This document shows, piece after piece, positions 26,190 to 35,548 of a stretch of DNA of 64,000 nt (positions are counted from its first letter, which is position 1; every line of letters starts with the position of its first letter). The notes beneath the pieces were generated by a model. The model was not told where the DNA came from. It was given only the letters and a program-made list of their open reading frames with translations, and made no database searches. The stretch comes from an uncultured Verrucomicrobiota bacterium (GTDB taxonomy: Bacteria > Verrucomicrobiota > Verrucomicrobiia > Opitutales > Opitutaceae): the NCBI GenBank assembly GCA_903904685.1, contig CAIVDS010000045.1:1-64000 (forward strand). The letters are read 5' to 3'. The position numbers and the translations under genes were made by a program.

Positions 26190-27221
26190 TCAGGCGGCCT
26201 TGGAATCGACCGTCTCGGGCACAGATTTAAGGAGGCGGGCGACCATCTCGTCGGCATTCACGCCTTCGGCCTGAGCGGTGAAGTTCGTGTAAATGCGGTG
26301 CCGCAGCACGGCACGGGCGACCGCTCGGACGTCTTCCACTGTCGCCTGCGGATTGCCGCGCAGGAGCGCACGGCTCTTCGCGCCAAGGGCCAGATACTGG
26401 CCGGCACGGGGACCAGCGCCCCACGCGATGAACTTCTTGGTCATCTCGGGCGCGGTCTCCTTGTTGGGATGAGTCGCGCTCACCAGGCGCACGATGTAGT
26501 TCAGCACATGGTCGCTGATCGGCACCTGACGGACCGCCTTACGCAACTCGAGCACGTCTTGGCCGCTCAAGACCGACTCCGGAGTTGGCAGACCACCGGC
26601 GGTCGTGCTCTTGATGATTTGGTGCAATTCCAAGTCGGACGGGTAGTCGACGTAGAGGTTGAACATGAATCTATCGAGCTGCGCCTCGGGCAGAGGATAG
26701 GTGCCTTCTTGTTCGATGGGGTTCTGTGTGGCCATGACCATGAACGGCTCTTCAAGTTTGTAGGTCTTCTTGCCCACGGTGACGCTTTTTTCCTGCATTG
26801 CTTCCAGCAGCGCGGCTTGGGTCTTGGGAGGGGTGCGGTTTACTTCGTCGGCCAGGAGCAGGTTCGTGAAGACCGGGCCCTGCACAAAGACGAACTGCTT
26901 TTTACCGGTGACGTGATCCTCCTCAAGGATTTCGGTCCCGGTGATATCGCTTGGCATCATGTCGGGGGTGAACTGGATGCGCTTGAAGTTCATCGAGAGC
27001 GTTTTGGCGAGCGTGCTTACGAGGAGGGTTTTCGCGAGGCCGGGCACGCCCACGAGAAGGACGTGGCCGCCGGCGCACATGGCGATGAAAACCTGTTCGA
27101 TCAGGTCTTCCTGCCCGACGATGACTTTGCGCAGCTCGACGAGCAGCTTTTCGCGTGCGAGACGTGCGGCCTCGATGGATGCGGCGGCGGTGGGGGTATT
27201 CAGGGTGCTTGGATTGCTCAT
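26190..27221 (-). CDS. MoxR-family AAA+ ATPase, distal gene of the giant operon
   Basis: A 343-residue AAA+ ATPase of the MoxR class, chaperones that work with DUF58 and vWA proteins. Motifs: VIVGQEDLIEQVFIAMCAGG, Walker A LLVGVPGLAKTLLV, FTPDMMPSDITGTEIL, Walker B FVQGPVFTNLLLADEVNRTP (DEVNR), sensor 1 MVMATQNPIEQEGTYPLPEA, arginine-rich LDRFMFNLYVDYP, and the C-terminal lid with VRAVARAVLRHR. The ATG at MSNPSTL is chosen; a longer frame overlaps the EF-hand gene. It is 55 bp after the EF-hand stop. Unusually, it ends the operon instead of heading it next to DUF58. Confidence 0.95.
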   Translation of the reverse strand: MSNPSTLNTPTAAASIEAARLAREKLLVELRKVIVGQEDLIEQVFIAMCAGGHVLLVGVPGLAKTLLVSTLAKTLSMNFKRIQFTPDMMPSDITGTEILEEDHVTGKKQFVFVQGPVFTNLLLADEVNRTPPKTQAALLEAMQEKSVTVGKKTYKLEEPFMVMATQNPIEQEGTYPLPEAQLDRFMFNLYVDYPSDLELHQIIKSTTAGGLPTPESVLSGQDVLELRKAVRQVPISDHVLNYIVRLVSATHPNKETAPEMTKKFIAWGAGPRAGQYLALGAKSRALLRGNPQATVEDVRAVARAVLRHRIYTNFTAQAEGVNADEMVARLLKSVPETVDSKAA

Positions 27222-27276
27222 AGGTAAAGGGATGGTTGAGTGAGTTAAGAAATCAGACAGCGTGAAAAGTGGTTTC

Positions 27277-27852
27277 TTATTGAGGCACGACAATGTTGAA
27301 TTTGAGTTCGATCCATGGAGGGTGCTCGCGTTGAGACAGGCCGGCGTCCTGAGGGACCACAACCGGTTCGATGCGGATGTCCTTCGGCCCGCCTTCGCCG
27401 GGGCTGCGCCAGTGGAACGCGCCCGGATACATCCGCGAATAACCGTCGACCAGCGAGCCGAGGTGCGAGCCGGACGTGATTTTCCCGAGTAGTGCGGTGA
27501 ACGTATATGTCTGGCCTAGGCGCAGGTCGCGCTTTACCGTGCCGGTGGGCGTGAGCGCAAGCGGCTGTCCGTCCACCTGAAGCCTGAGTAAGCCGGCCAG
27601 CAGCTTCGCCTGCGCGGTGAAAAATGCGTCAGCCTCGGCGTCGTCGATGTGTCCATCGCCGTTGGTATCCATCGCATGGAATTGCATGAGCACGGCGCGC
27701 TCGGTGAGGCCGAGGCGGTAACTCACGTTAAACATCCCGTCTTTGACCGACAGGCGGAACTCACGGTCAACATGGTCCACCGGCGACTCGTGCGCCCAGG
27801 CAACAGGAACCAGCGCGGCCAGCAGGAGAAGAACGCGGGAAAAGGTGTTCAT
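27277..27852 (-). CDS. Exported protein with a single EF-hand
   Basis: A 191-residue exported protein with signal FSRVLLLLAALVPVAWAHES. One canonical EF-hand loop, DTNGDGHIDDAEADAFF, lies near residues 60-76, suggesting Ca2+ binding. The flanks form beta-rich segments (REFRLSVKDGMFNVSYRLGL, KRDLRLGQTYTFTALLG). The ATG overlaps the stop of the preceding 914-residue gene as ATGA, with a good ribosome-binding site (GAAGGAG) about 7 bp upstream, so translation is coupled. It may modulate or anchor the large secreted proteins in a calcium-dependent way; this is inference. Confidence 0.8.
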   Translation of the reverse strand: MNTFSRVLLLLAALVPVAWAHESPVDHVDREFRLSVKDGMFNVSYRLGLTERAVLMQFHAMDTNGDGHIDDAEADAFFTAQAKLLAGLLRLQVDGQPLALTPTGTVKRDLRLGQTYTFTALLGKITSGSHLGSLVDGYSRMYPGAFHWRSPGEGGPKDIRIEPVVVPQDAGLSQREHPPWIELKFNIVVPQ

Positions 27853-30593
27853 GGTTTTTCTCCTTCCCGGCGAAGGCCATAGGCGAAGGCGGCCGGCAGC
27901 GGGTGGATGTCGAGGCCGGATGAAAGCAAGGCGGCTATCCACGGTGATTTTTGCAGGACCGCGAGGCGGTCCCGGTAGGCAGTCGGATTGGAGAAGGCGG
28001 CGGCCTGCACCGCGCCTTGCAGCACGGCGAAGTCGGACGCGCCCAGCCCGGTTACGATCAGCGGGTCGTCGCGCTTGAGTTCAGCAAAGGCCAGCAGGCA
28101 TGCCAGCTGGGTTCCGGGCGTGCCATCGGCGAAGCGTTGGCGCACCTCGGCCTCTGCGCCGGCGTCACCCTGCCGCAGGGCGGCGAGGGCTAGATAGAGG
28201 CGCACTTGCTCCAAGGTCTCCGGCACCAAGGGGGCCCCCTCGGGACTCTTGAAAAACGTTTCCGGGGTGCGGCGCAGTTTGGCGAGGGACTCGCGCGCGG
28301 TCGGCAGAGAATAGCGGCCGAGCGCCCATACGGCTTGGCCGCGCACGGGCATCGGCGCAGTCGGATCCTCGGCCAAGGAGACGAGCACCGGCACCGTGGC
28401 GGGCAAGTCGCGCCGGCTCGCGATATGACACAGTTGCGTGGCGAGGAACGGATCGGCGGTTCGCCCCAGCAGATCGGCCAGCCCTTGGCTGGCGGCGTCG
28501 CCTGGGATTTTTTCCAGCGCGAGCGCCAGCTTGAGCAGCACACCCACGTTTTGCTCGGTCTTCACCCAGCGCAGAAGCGGGGCGGCGAAACGCGTCTCGC
28601 CATACGCGCCGGCGGCATCGATCAGCGGCGGCTGCGCCTCGCCATTCTCCGAGACCATTGCAAAAATAGTGTCGGCGAGTTCCGGCACCGGCTGCGTGAC
28701 GAGCGCATCCAGCGCCACACCCACCACGCCGCCGCCAGGTTCGTCCAGCGCGGCCTTGATGATCGCACCGCGTTGCGGCCACTTCATTTTGGCGACGGCG
28801 AACAAGATCGCGCGGCGCAGCGTGGTGTCGGTGGTGCGGTGGTAGACGTCGAGGATGGCTTGTCCGACCCTGGGTTCATCCGGCCATGACTGGGAGGCGG
28901 TGGCGAGGCGGGTTAGCACCGGGGTTTCCTGCTCGACGGCTGCGAGGCGGACGAAAGCGTCCAGGGATTTCGCGCCGGCTGGGGCGTCGGTGGCGGCCAG
29001 TCGGCCGAGGGTTTCGATGGCGACGGTGCGGACCTCCGGTTGTGGGGCCGAACATTGGGCCATCGCAAAATCCACGGCGCCCGTCGCGGAGGCGTCGGCG
29101 ATCAGATGAAGAAGCGCCGCATCCGCCGCCGGATCGGCCGCGATGGCCGGGTTGGTGGACAGGGCTACGACAGCTTGGCGGAAAGCCGTTTCGTGCTGGC
29201 GTTCGCTACGGGTTCGGAGCCACCAGCCGAGACTGTGCGAGATCAATGTCAGTTTCCCGAAGGCTGGCTTGGGGTTGGTGGCCTGGGAGTTGAGCCACTC
29301 GATCAAAGGCACGGGGGCGATGCCGACCATGGCCTCGGGGAGAGCGTCGGGCCATTTTTTCCAGGCGAGACCCACAGCAAGGCGATGTTGGTCGGCGACG
29401 CCCTCGGGTGTGTAAAACAGATGAAACGCCTCCGGCTGGTAGAGACGCAGGATTTCGCCGAAGGAACGACGGCTGTTGCCGACGGCGGCCATGATCTCGT
29501 GCAACGCCTCGGCACGGGCGGGCTTGCGCTCGTCGAGGAACTCCGCGCCGGCCAAGGCGGCGGCGATGCCGAGTTCGGAGGCGTCTTTCACCAGGGAGGC
29601 TGGGATCTCGGCGTCGTCGTCCTGATCCACCAATTGCTCGATCACGGTGCGGGTGGAGCCGGGGGAGTGTTTGAACTCGTAGCGCGGCCACATGTCCTGG
29701 GCCTTGTGGAACCAGTCGGGGATGGGGCCGGTGCCGGAGTGGTGATAACGGGTCTTCAGATCGCCGTCTTGCACTACGGCCAGCAGGCGCATCGTCTGGC
29801 CGGCCATCTTCCAAGGACCCGGCAGCCGGGGGCTGGTCTTGGTCGCCTTGATCCAAGTCTGCGAGGCGGAGGGAGCGCCGATGGATTTCCACGGGAGACG
29901 GATTTCAGCCGTGTAGCCCGTGTCGGTGTCGGACGGATCGTTGATCGTGGAGGGCGTGCCGTCGGCCTTGGGCTTGAGATGCACGGCCATCGCGACGGTA
30001 TTCGGGCCGTCGTCCTCCAGATATTCCTGGCGGTTGAAAAGGATGCCGTAATTAACCATGGAACTCTTGGCGATGGGCCACGCGGGGTCGACGGTGACGC
30101 ACCAAATGTCGTTGAACTGGTTGAGCGCGTTATGATGCAGCTCCCAGAAAAAAAGGGGATCGCCAAACGTGACGAAGAACTCGGCCACATCGACCTTGGA
30201 GTCCTTCTGAAAGATGACCGCGCCCTGCCGCTGGCGACCGGGCGGGCCCTTGCGGACGTCGGTGCCGAGGGCGACGAGATTGGTGTCGAAGGTTTCGTAG
30301 CCGATGTAGAGATACTGGCTGTCCCAAGTGTATTTTACCGTCATCCGGGGAACGTCGCTTTTCTCGCCGGCCTTGCCCACGAGGACGTTGACCGCCACCG
30401 GAATGGCGTCGCGCCAAGCTGGTTTGTCGAGGCGTCCGTCAATCACCAGAGGCGTGGTGGTTTCATACACCGGGGTGGCCGCCGTGCCGGTCGCAGGTTC
30501 AGCGGCGCCCTCCATGGGACCTCCGGGAGTCGGGTCATTCGCCCAGACGACGGAGGCGGCGAGCAGAAAAGCGAGCGTGGGAAAGGGTCTCAT
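27849..30593 (-). CDS. Secreted CBM9-like plus HEAT-repeat-like protein
   Basis: A 914-residue exported protein. The signal is MRPFPTLAFLLAASVVWAND. Residues about 40-260 form a DOMON/CBM9-type carbohydrate-binding domain (VIDGRLDKPAWRDAIPVAV, VKYTWDSQYLYIGYETFDTN, FVTFGDPLFFWELHHNALNQ, YTAEIRLPWKSIGA). The remainder is alpha-rich with repeat units resembling HEAT/PBS repeats (VRTVAIETLGRLAATD, VRGQAVWALGRYSLPTARES, DAAGAYGETRFAAPLLRW). The start follows from the ATGA overlap with the gene before it; the open frame continues about 1.2 kb further upstream but in a pattern typical of a shadow of the 1652-residue gene. Proposed role: a sugar-binding scaffold. Confidence 0.8.
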   Translation of the reverse strand: MRPFPTLAFLLAASVVWANDPTPGGPMEGAAEPATGTAATPVYETTTPLVIDGRLDKPAWRDAIPVAVNVLVGKAGEKSDVPRMTVKYTWDSQYLYIGYETFDTNLVALGTDVRKGPPGRQRQGAVIFQKDSKVDVAEFFVTFGDPLFFWELHHNALNQFNDIWCVTVDPAWPIAKSSMVNYGILFNRQEYLEDDGPNTVAMAVHLKPKADGTPSTINDPSDTDTGYTAEIRLPWKSIGAPSASQTWIKATKTSPRLPGPWKMAGQTMRLLAVVQDGDLKTRYHHSGTGPIPDWFHKAQDMWPRYEFKHSPGSTRTVIEQLVDQDDDAEIPASLVKDASELGIAAALAGAEFLDERKPARAEALHEIMAAVGNSRRSFGEILRLYQPEAFHLFYTPEGVADQHRLAVGLAWKKWPDALPEAMVGIAPVPLIEWLNSQATNPKPAFGKLTLISHSLGWWLRTRSERQHETAFRQAVVALSTNPAIAADPAADAALLHLIADASATGAVDFAMAQCSAPQPEVRTVAIETLGRLAATDAPAGAKSLDAFVRLAAVEQETPVLTRLATASQSWPDEPRVGQAILDVYHRTTDTTLRRAILFAVAKMKWPQRGAIIKAALDEPGGGVVGVALDALVTQPVPELADTIFAMVSENGEAQPPLIDAAGAYGETRFAAPLLRWVKTEQNVGVLLKLALALEKIPGDAASQGLADLLGRTADPFLATQLCHIASRRDLPATVPVLVSLAEDPTAPMPVRGQAVWALGRYSLPTARESLAKLRRTPETFFKSPEGAPLVPETLEQVRLYLALAALRQGDAGAEAEVRQRFADGTPGTQLACLLAFAELKRDDPLIVTGLGASDFAVLQGAVQAAAFSNPTAYRDRLAVLQKSPWIAALLSSGLDIHPLPAAFAYGLRREGEKP

Positions 30594-33500
30594 GGGGCGG
30601 CGGTGGTCTGGCGTTTGAGGACGGGATCGCCCCAGACGGCGACGGCGAACCTGTTGCCGTCGCCGGCGTCGGTCACCACAAGACGCAGCCGGTTTACGCC
30701 GGTTACGTCGAGGTCGATATTCTTGGACGCGTCGAGGCCGGAGAGTGTCTGCGAGGACCAGAGTTTCTTGCCGTCGGCCTCGACCTCGAAGACGACCGAG
30801 CCGCGGCCGTCGGTGACGGCGTCGACCCCGACTTTGGCGGTGAAGCGGGTGAACTGTCGGTTGAGCGGGAATTCGAGCAGGCTGCGCGCGAAGACGCCGA
30901 TGCCGTTGGCGAAGGACTGGGTGCCGATCCTGAGCGGCCCGCCCACGATGTTGCGGGCGAAACGGGGCGAGCCGACGCTTTGATCGGCGTGCAACGGACC
31001 GACGGCGGAGAGCGGGAACACCCCCGTGCGACACTCGAACACGCGCCAAGCGGCGGTGTTGGAGGCGGTGAGGTAGCGCACCTCGATGTCGGCTTGCGGC
31101 CGGCCGGCGAGCAAAGCCGCATCGATGACGAAGACGGCCTCGCGCAAGCCGCCGGAGAGCTCGGCTTCGGTGCGGTGAAGATCCCAGGTGCCAGCGGGTT
31201 TTCCGTTCACGACGATCTCGGCCTGCTGGCCGGTGGCGTCGAGCAGGTAATGTTTGCGCAGCACAAGGCCGGCGCCGGCGGGAACATCGACATGGAAGCG
31301 TTCGGAGCCGCCTGCGGCGAAGGTGAGACCCTCGGAGGAACGCGTTTCGCCCGTGGCTGTGCGACCGGCGAGCGTGGCGGGTGTGCCGCCGGTCTGGACG
31401 TAGGCCTGCCGCGCACCGGTGGCGGGAGTGAATGCGGCGAGCACACACTGCGGCCAGAAGATTTCGGCGCCGTCGCGCACGCGGAGGCGGCCGAGGGCAA
31501 GTGCGACGGGTTCGCCCGCCTCTGCGAGAGTGAAGCGGCAGGGAATCTTGCCGACGGCATACCAACCGTCGGTCACGGGAACGGTTGTGCCGAACAGATC
31601 CTCGGCGGCGGCAACCTTGAGGCCGGTGCCGGCAAAGGAAACCTGACCGGCGTCGTTGTTGCGCCAGAGGATCGCGGACGTGCAACCGTCCTTCGTCTGA
31701 CGGATGAGACTGCGGGTGCGGCCGGGGATAATGTCCTGCACCTCGGTCTCGGCCACGGGCACGGAGTCGTCGAGCCAGGCGCGCATGCGGGTCATGGCCC
31801 ACCAGGCGGGTTTCAACTGGTAGGTGAGCGGCTTCTCCGACATCGGGGGGATGAGCAGGTCGCGGCGGTAGGCCAGACCGAAGCCGAGGCGGACATAGTC
31901 GCCGTTGCGAATGGTAAGGGCGGAGCGGATACCCGGGCGGTCCAGCAGAAGCGCGGTGCGCGCGAGGTAGGCGGCCTGATCGAAGGCATCGAGGCCGGTG
32001 CCGCCCTTTTCGACGGCCCAGTCGAGTTCCGTGAAGAGGATGCTCTTGCGTTCGACGGTGCCGGGCGGGTTGAGCACGGCGTCCAGCTCGCGGCTGTAGC
32101 CGACCACGCCGGCGTCCTCGGGCGAAAGGCGGCCGACATCGAGGCGTACGTTGACACCGGTGATGACGTCGAGGCCACCGTGCTTGGCAAGTTCGGCGAC
32201 GTAGTTGACGGCGGTATCCTTGGCGAGGCCGCCGAGGATGAGGGGTTTGGTCGGGCCATAGAGGCGTCGCCAGTGATCGGCAGCCTTGAGGAAGGGGATG
32301 AATTTTCCCGATTCAAAACCCATCGGACCGGCGCCGTCGGGGCCGTCCCAGATGATCCAACCGGCAACATCGTCGCTCGCGCCGCGCATGAGTTCGCCGA
32401 CGTAGTTATCCCAGTCGTCGAGGCGAGCGGGAATCAGGAAGGTATTCACGGCATGACCGCGGTCGCGGAGCATGCGCACGAACGAGCCCGCCTTTAACTG
32501 ATCGAAGCCGGGGCCGGCGGCCCAGTAGGCGGAATAGCCGAGGAGCATGTAGGGATCGGAGCCCGCGTCGGTGACGACGTGTGCGCGCTGACGGACGGTG
32601 TCGAGCTGGAGATTGCCGGGGTGGTATTCCACCCAGTCCCAATCCTCGTCCACGAAACTGAAGCGTTCGCCGATGGGTTTGCGCAATTCCCATTCGTTGG
32701 TGAGGCGATTAGCCCAGTCAGCGCCAAGAGTGGCCACCGGGTCGGCCACGAGCAGATCTTCCTCGATGGATGCGAGTATCTTCGGGGCGGCGGATTTAGC
32801 GGAGGTTTCGTCGGCGAGGGTTGCCTTGAGGATGTAGAACCCTTGGGGAAAGTCCTTGGCGAGCGTCATGGTTTGCCTGGTGCCTGGGGCGAGTTCGATG
32901 ACCTGGTCCAGGCCGGCCACTCGGGTGCCGCGCCAATCGAAGAGGCCGCCGGAGAGCATCACGCGCCGAGGCGAGGTGACGTCGCGGTTGGCGACGACAA
33001 CTTCAACGGGCGCACCGGGGGTGTGGAGGTTGGACTCGCCGGTGCGCTCAAAGATGAGATCCATGCGCGCTTCGGGCTTCAGGTGGGTGCTGACGACGAT
33101 GTCGTCGACGAAAATCCGGCCGGTGTCCTTGGTCGCATCGGTGGCATCCACGGCGAGGTGCACTCCGAGCGGATAGTTGGGCACGAAGCCGAGCGAGGGC
33201 ATGGTTTCGGCCCAGTTCGGCGCGACGGGTGGCAGGTGGAATTTCAATTCTCGCCAGCCGGTCCAGTCCACGCGGACGGCGTTTTGCAACGCGCCGTCCT
33301 CGGTGCGGGGGAGGAGGAGGTTCCACTGTGCATCTAGAAGCCCGTGGTTGATGCCCTTGCGATCACCGATGACGGGGTAGACCAACGCGCCGGAGTTGTC
33401 GCCGTAAACCCACATCGAGAGCTCGACCGGCACGCCCGGAAGCGCCGGATCAATCGATATAAAACGACGGGCGGACTCCTCGCGGTCCCATTCGATGAGC

Positions 33501-35548
33501 AGGGAGCGCCTGCCGCCGTGCGCCTGCTCGGTGCTGGTGCGGGCGGCGGTCTCGCCATCGGCGGGGGCGGTTCGCACCTCGCGGGCCTTGAGGCCGAGGT
33601 AGCCGCGGTCGCTTTCAAAATCGGCCACGGTCGCGCGGCTGTCGGGCTGGGTAAGGATGAGCTGGCGCGTGGTGGAAACGGAACCGTCGGCGACATCATA
33701 GGCGGTTGCCTGGAGGGTAAACGGCGCGGCGCGTTTCGCGATTGCCGCCGCGTATTTCGCGAGATCGAGGCGGACGGTTTTTGCCTCGCCGGAAGACAGG
33801 GCGAGATCGGCCTGGCCGTCGGCCGCGGATTCGCCGGCGCGGTCAAGCAGGCTCCAGTTAAGCTTGACCTGACGCGGGCCGGTGAGCGCGGAATTTTGCA
33901 CGGTGACATCGGAGCCGAGCGCGGGTTGCCAGCGGTGCCAGGGATCGTCGTAGCCGAGTTGGACGGAGAGCATGCCGCTCTGCGCCTGCTGGGTGAAAAC
34001 CTGGATGGGGCCGAGCAACACGGTGCCCTTCGCGCCGGGGGCGGCCTGGAGGCGGAAAGCGGTGAGTTCGAGGGGAAAATCAATGCCGTCGGTGGTGCCG
34101 TTGGGGGTGTTGCCGCCAAGTCCTCGGCCGGGGAGATCGACCTCGACGTAGCGCCAGCCTGTGAAGTCGAGGACGGCGAGTTCGCGTTCGCCCTCGTTGG
34201 TGCGCTTCCAACCGCTGTTGGAGGTTTCGGCGCCAGTGGTGTAATCAAGGAACATCGCGAAGAGGCGGGTCTGGCTGCCGTCGCCTTTGATCCAGAAGCC
34301 GGCCCGGTAGGCGTCGCCCGGCAGGTAGCGCTGGCGGCCGTTGTAGACGGCGGCGTCGCCGGTGTAGTCGATGCGGAGCGCGTGGCGGGCTCCGGGCGGA
34401 GCGTCGGCGGACGCGACGATGTCGGCGGGTGCGATGCGCGCGGTGGTTTGAGCGAGGGGTGTGGCGCGCTGGGCTTCGCCCTGCACCCAGCCGACCCAAG
34501 TGCGGTCGGTCAGCGGCATCGGGGCGCCAACGGTGAACCAGCGGCCGTAAACATCGCTGAAGTCGTCGAAGAGGTAACGGCAGTTGCCCAGCACAAGCGT
34601 GGCGTCGAGGCGCGCGGAGAGGGCGGCAAGTTCGGACGACAGCACATCGCCGGTGATCTTGAAAGGAGGGAGAAACGCGCCGAGGTTTTCGGGCGCGAGG
34701 TCGAGGAGAACCTCCTTGGATTCATTGGCGGCGAGATCCAATTGGAACTCGCGGTCGGCGACCGCGTTTTCGTTGCGGTCGGTCATGGTGACGCGGGCGC
34801 GGACTTTGGCGGGCGCGGCGGAGAAGTTGCGCAGATCGAGGAACACGCCCACCGGGCCGCCAAACTCGCGGACGCCCGGGCCGGCGAGGCCGATGGCGGC
34901 GAGGCCGGGCGGGGGATTCGAGGCGGGGAAGAAGCGGAGATCGTCGAGGCCGATCACGCCGTCGATTTTTTCGCTGCGCGCGGATGCGTAGATGGCTAGC
35001 CGATGCCACGACCAGGGGCTGTCGGTTGGCGTGGCCGGGATGTCGAATGAAAATTCCTTCCAGCTGGCGAAATCGAGTTTTATGCGCGGAAGGACGAAAT
35101 CGGACGTGCTGACGACTGTCGGTGCGCGGCGTTTGTTGGCGGCCCCGGGAACATCGAACCGTGCGCGCTTGGGCGTGCCGGTTGGCGCGCGACTGACATC
35201 GGCACCCGTCTGTGTGACGGCGTTGCGCAGGGTCAGCTCCAGCTCGTGGTCGGAGTCGTTGCCCTTCACCCACAGTTTCAACACGCCCGGTCCCACCAAG
35301 GCCCGGGGTTTGTCGCCCAGGTCAAGCTGGGCGGCGCGGATGCGTGGGTTGAGGTGATAGGTGAGCTTCGCGGAAGCGAGGCCCACCTTGGCATCGGTGG
35401 TGTCGGCCTCGCTGATGATCTGCGGGGATGACGGCAGGGGCGCGGTGAAGTTCTCCACCAGCACATGGGCCTGGGCAAAGGCGGCGGCCGCGGATGCGAG
35501 GAGCAGGAGCGCGAAACGAAGACGGAACATGGTGAGCGGACGGATCAT
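30590..35548 (-). CDS. Giant secreted carbohydrate-associated protein (NPCBM, barrel)
   Basis: A 1652-residue exported protein with signal LRFALLLLASAAAAFAQAHV. Several beta-sandwich, CBM-like domains fill about residues 30-900 (for example VGLASAKLTYHLNPRIRAAQ, GARHALRIDYTGDAAVYNGR, GGRRSLLIEWDREESARRFI). A TIM-barrel-like region follows (about 950-1310; GWIIWDGPDGAGPMGFESGK near 1066, KSILFTELDWAVEKGG near 1176). The C-terminus (about 1513-1642) is an NPCBM-type domain (LRIGTQSFANGIGVFARSLL, FTRFTAKVGVDAVTDGRGS). The ATG overlaps the preceding stop as ATGA and follows a perfect AAGGAGG (35553-35559) at 4 bp spacing. It resembles a glycoside hydrolase or lectin, but no catalytic pair could be assigned. 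Confidence 0.8.
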   Translation of the reverse strand: MIRPLTMFRLRFALLLLASAAAAFAQAHVLVENFTAPLPSSPQIISEADTTDAKVGLASAKLTYHLNPRIRAAQLDLGDKPRALVGPGVLKLWVKGNDSDHELELTLRNAVTQTGADVSRAPTGTPKRARFDVPGAANKRRAPTVVSTSDFVLPRIKLDFASWKEFSFDIPATPTDSPWSWHRLAIYASARSEKIDGVIGLDDLRFFPASNPPPGLAAIGLAGPGVREFGGPVGVFLDLRNFSAAPAKVRARVTMTDRNENAVADREFQLDLAANESKEVLLDLAPENLGAFLPPFKITGDVLSSELAALSARLDATLVLGNCRYLFDDFSDVYGRWFTVGAPMPLTDRTWVGWVQGEAQRATPLAQTTARIAPADIVASADAPPGARHALRIDYTGDAAVYNGRQRYLPGDAYRAGFWIKGDGSQTRLFAMFLDYTTGAETSNSGWKRTNEGERELAVLDFTGWRYVEVDLPGRGLGGNTPNGTTDGIDFPLELTAFRLQAAPGAKGTVLLGPIQVFTQQAQSGMLSVQLGYDDPWHRWQPALGSDVTVQNSALTGPRQVKLNWSLLDRAGESAADGQADLALSSGEAKTVRLDLAKYAAAIAKRAAPFTLQATAYDVADGSVSTTRQLILTQPDSRATVADFESDRGYLGLKAREVRTAPADGETAARTSTEQAHGGRRSLLIEWDREESARRFISIDPALPGVPVELSMWVYGDNSGALVYPVIGDRKGINHGLLDAQWNLLLPRTEDGALQNAVRVDWTGWRELKFHLPPVAPNWAETMPSLGFVPNYPLGVHLAVDATDATKDTGRIFVDDIVVSTHLKPEARMDLIFERTGESNLHTPGAPVEVVVANRDVTSPRRVMLSGGLFDWRGTRVAGLDQVIELAPGTRQTMTLAKDFPQGFYILKATLADETSAKSAAPKILASIEEDLLVADPVATLGADWANRLTNEWELRKPIGERFSFVDEDWDWVEYHPGNLQLDTVRQRAHVVTDAGSDPYMLLGYSAYWAAGPGFDQLKAGSFVRMLRDRGHAVNTFLIPARLDDWDNYVGELMRGASDDVAGWIIWDGPDGAGPMGFESGKFIPFLKAADHWRRLYGPTKPLILGGLAKDTAVNYVAELAKHGGLDVITGVNVRLDVGRLSPEDAGVVGYSRELDAVLNPPGTVERKSILFTELDWAVEKGGTGLDAFDQAAYLARTALLLDRPGIRSALTIRNGDYVRLGFGLAYRRDLLIPPMSEKPLTYQLKPAWWAMTRMRAWLDDSVPVAETEVQDIIPGRTRSLIRQTKDGCTSAILWRNNDAGQVSFAGTGLKVAAAEDLFGTTVPVTDGWYAVGKIPCRFTLAEAGEPVALALGRLRVRDGAEIFWPQCVLAAFTPATGARQAYVQTGGTPATLAGRTATGETRSSEGLTFAAGGSERFHVDVPAGAGLVLRKHYLLDATGQQAEIVVNGKPAGTWDLHRTEAELSGGLREAVFVIDAALLAGRPQADIEVRYLTASNTAAWRVFECRTGVFPLSAVGPLHADQSVGSPRFARNIVGGPLRIGTQSFANGIGVFARSLLEFPLNRQFTRFTAKVGVDAVTDGRGSVVFEVEADGKKLWSSQTLSGLDASKNIDLDVTGVNRLRLVVTDAGDGNRFAVAVWGDPVLKRQTTAAP

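Noticed and set aside
29040..30983. 647-codon plus-strand open frame
   Set aside because: Crosses the boundary of two minus-strand genes that overlap by ATGA and has no domain.
30594..31802. N-terminal extension of the 914-residue gene by about 400 codons
   Set aside because: It is very rich in Arg, His and Pro, reads in a shadow frame of the 1652-residue gene and has no signal peptide. The ATG at 30593 has a signal peptide and an ATGA overlap.
33344..34999. Long plus-strand open frame opposite the 1652-residue gene
   Set aside because: It is a complement of a well-supported gene in GC-rich DNA; composition is Gly/Glu/Val-rich with no domain.
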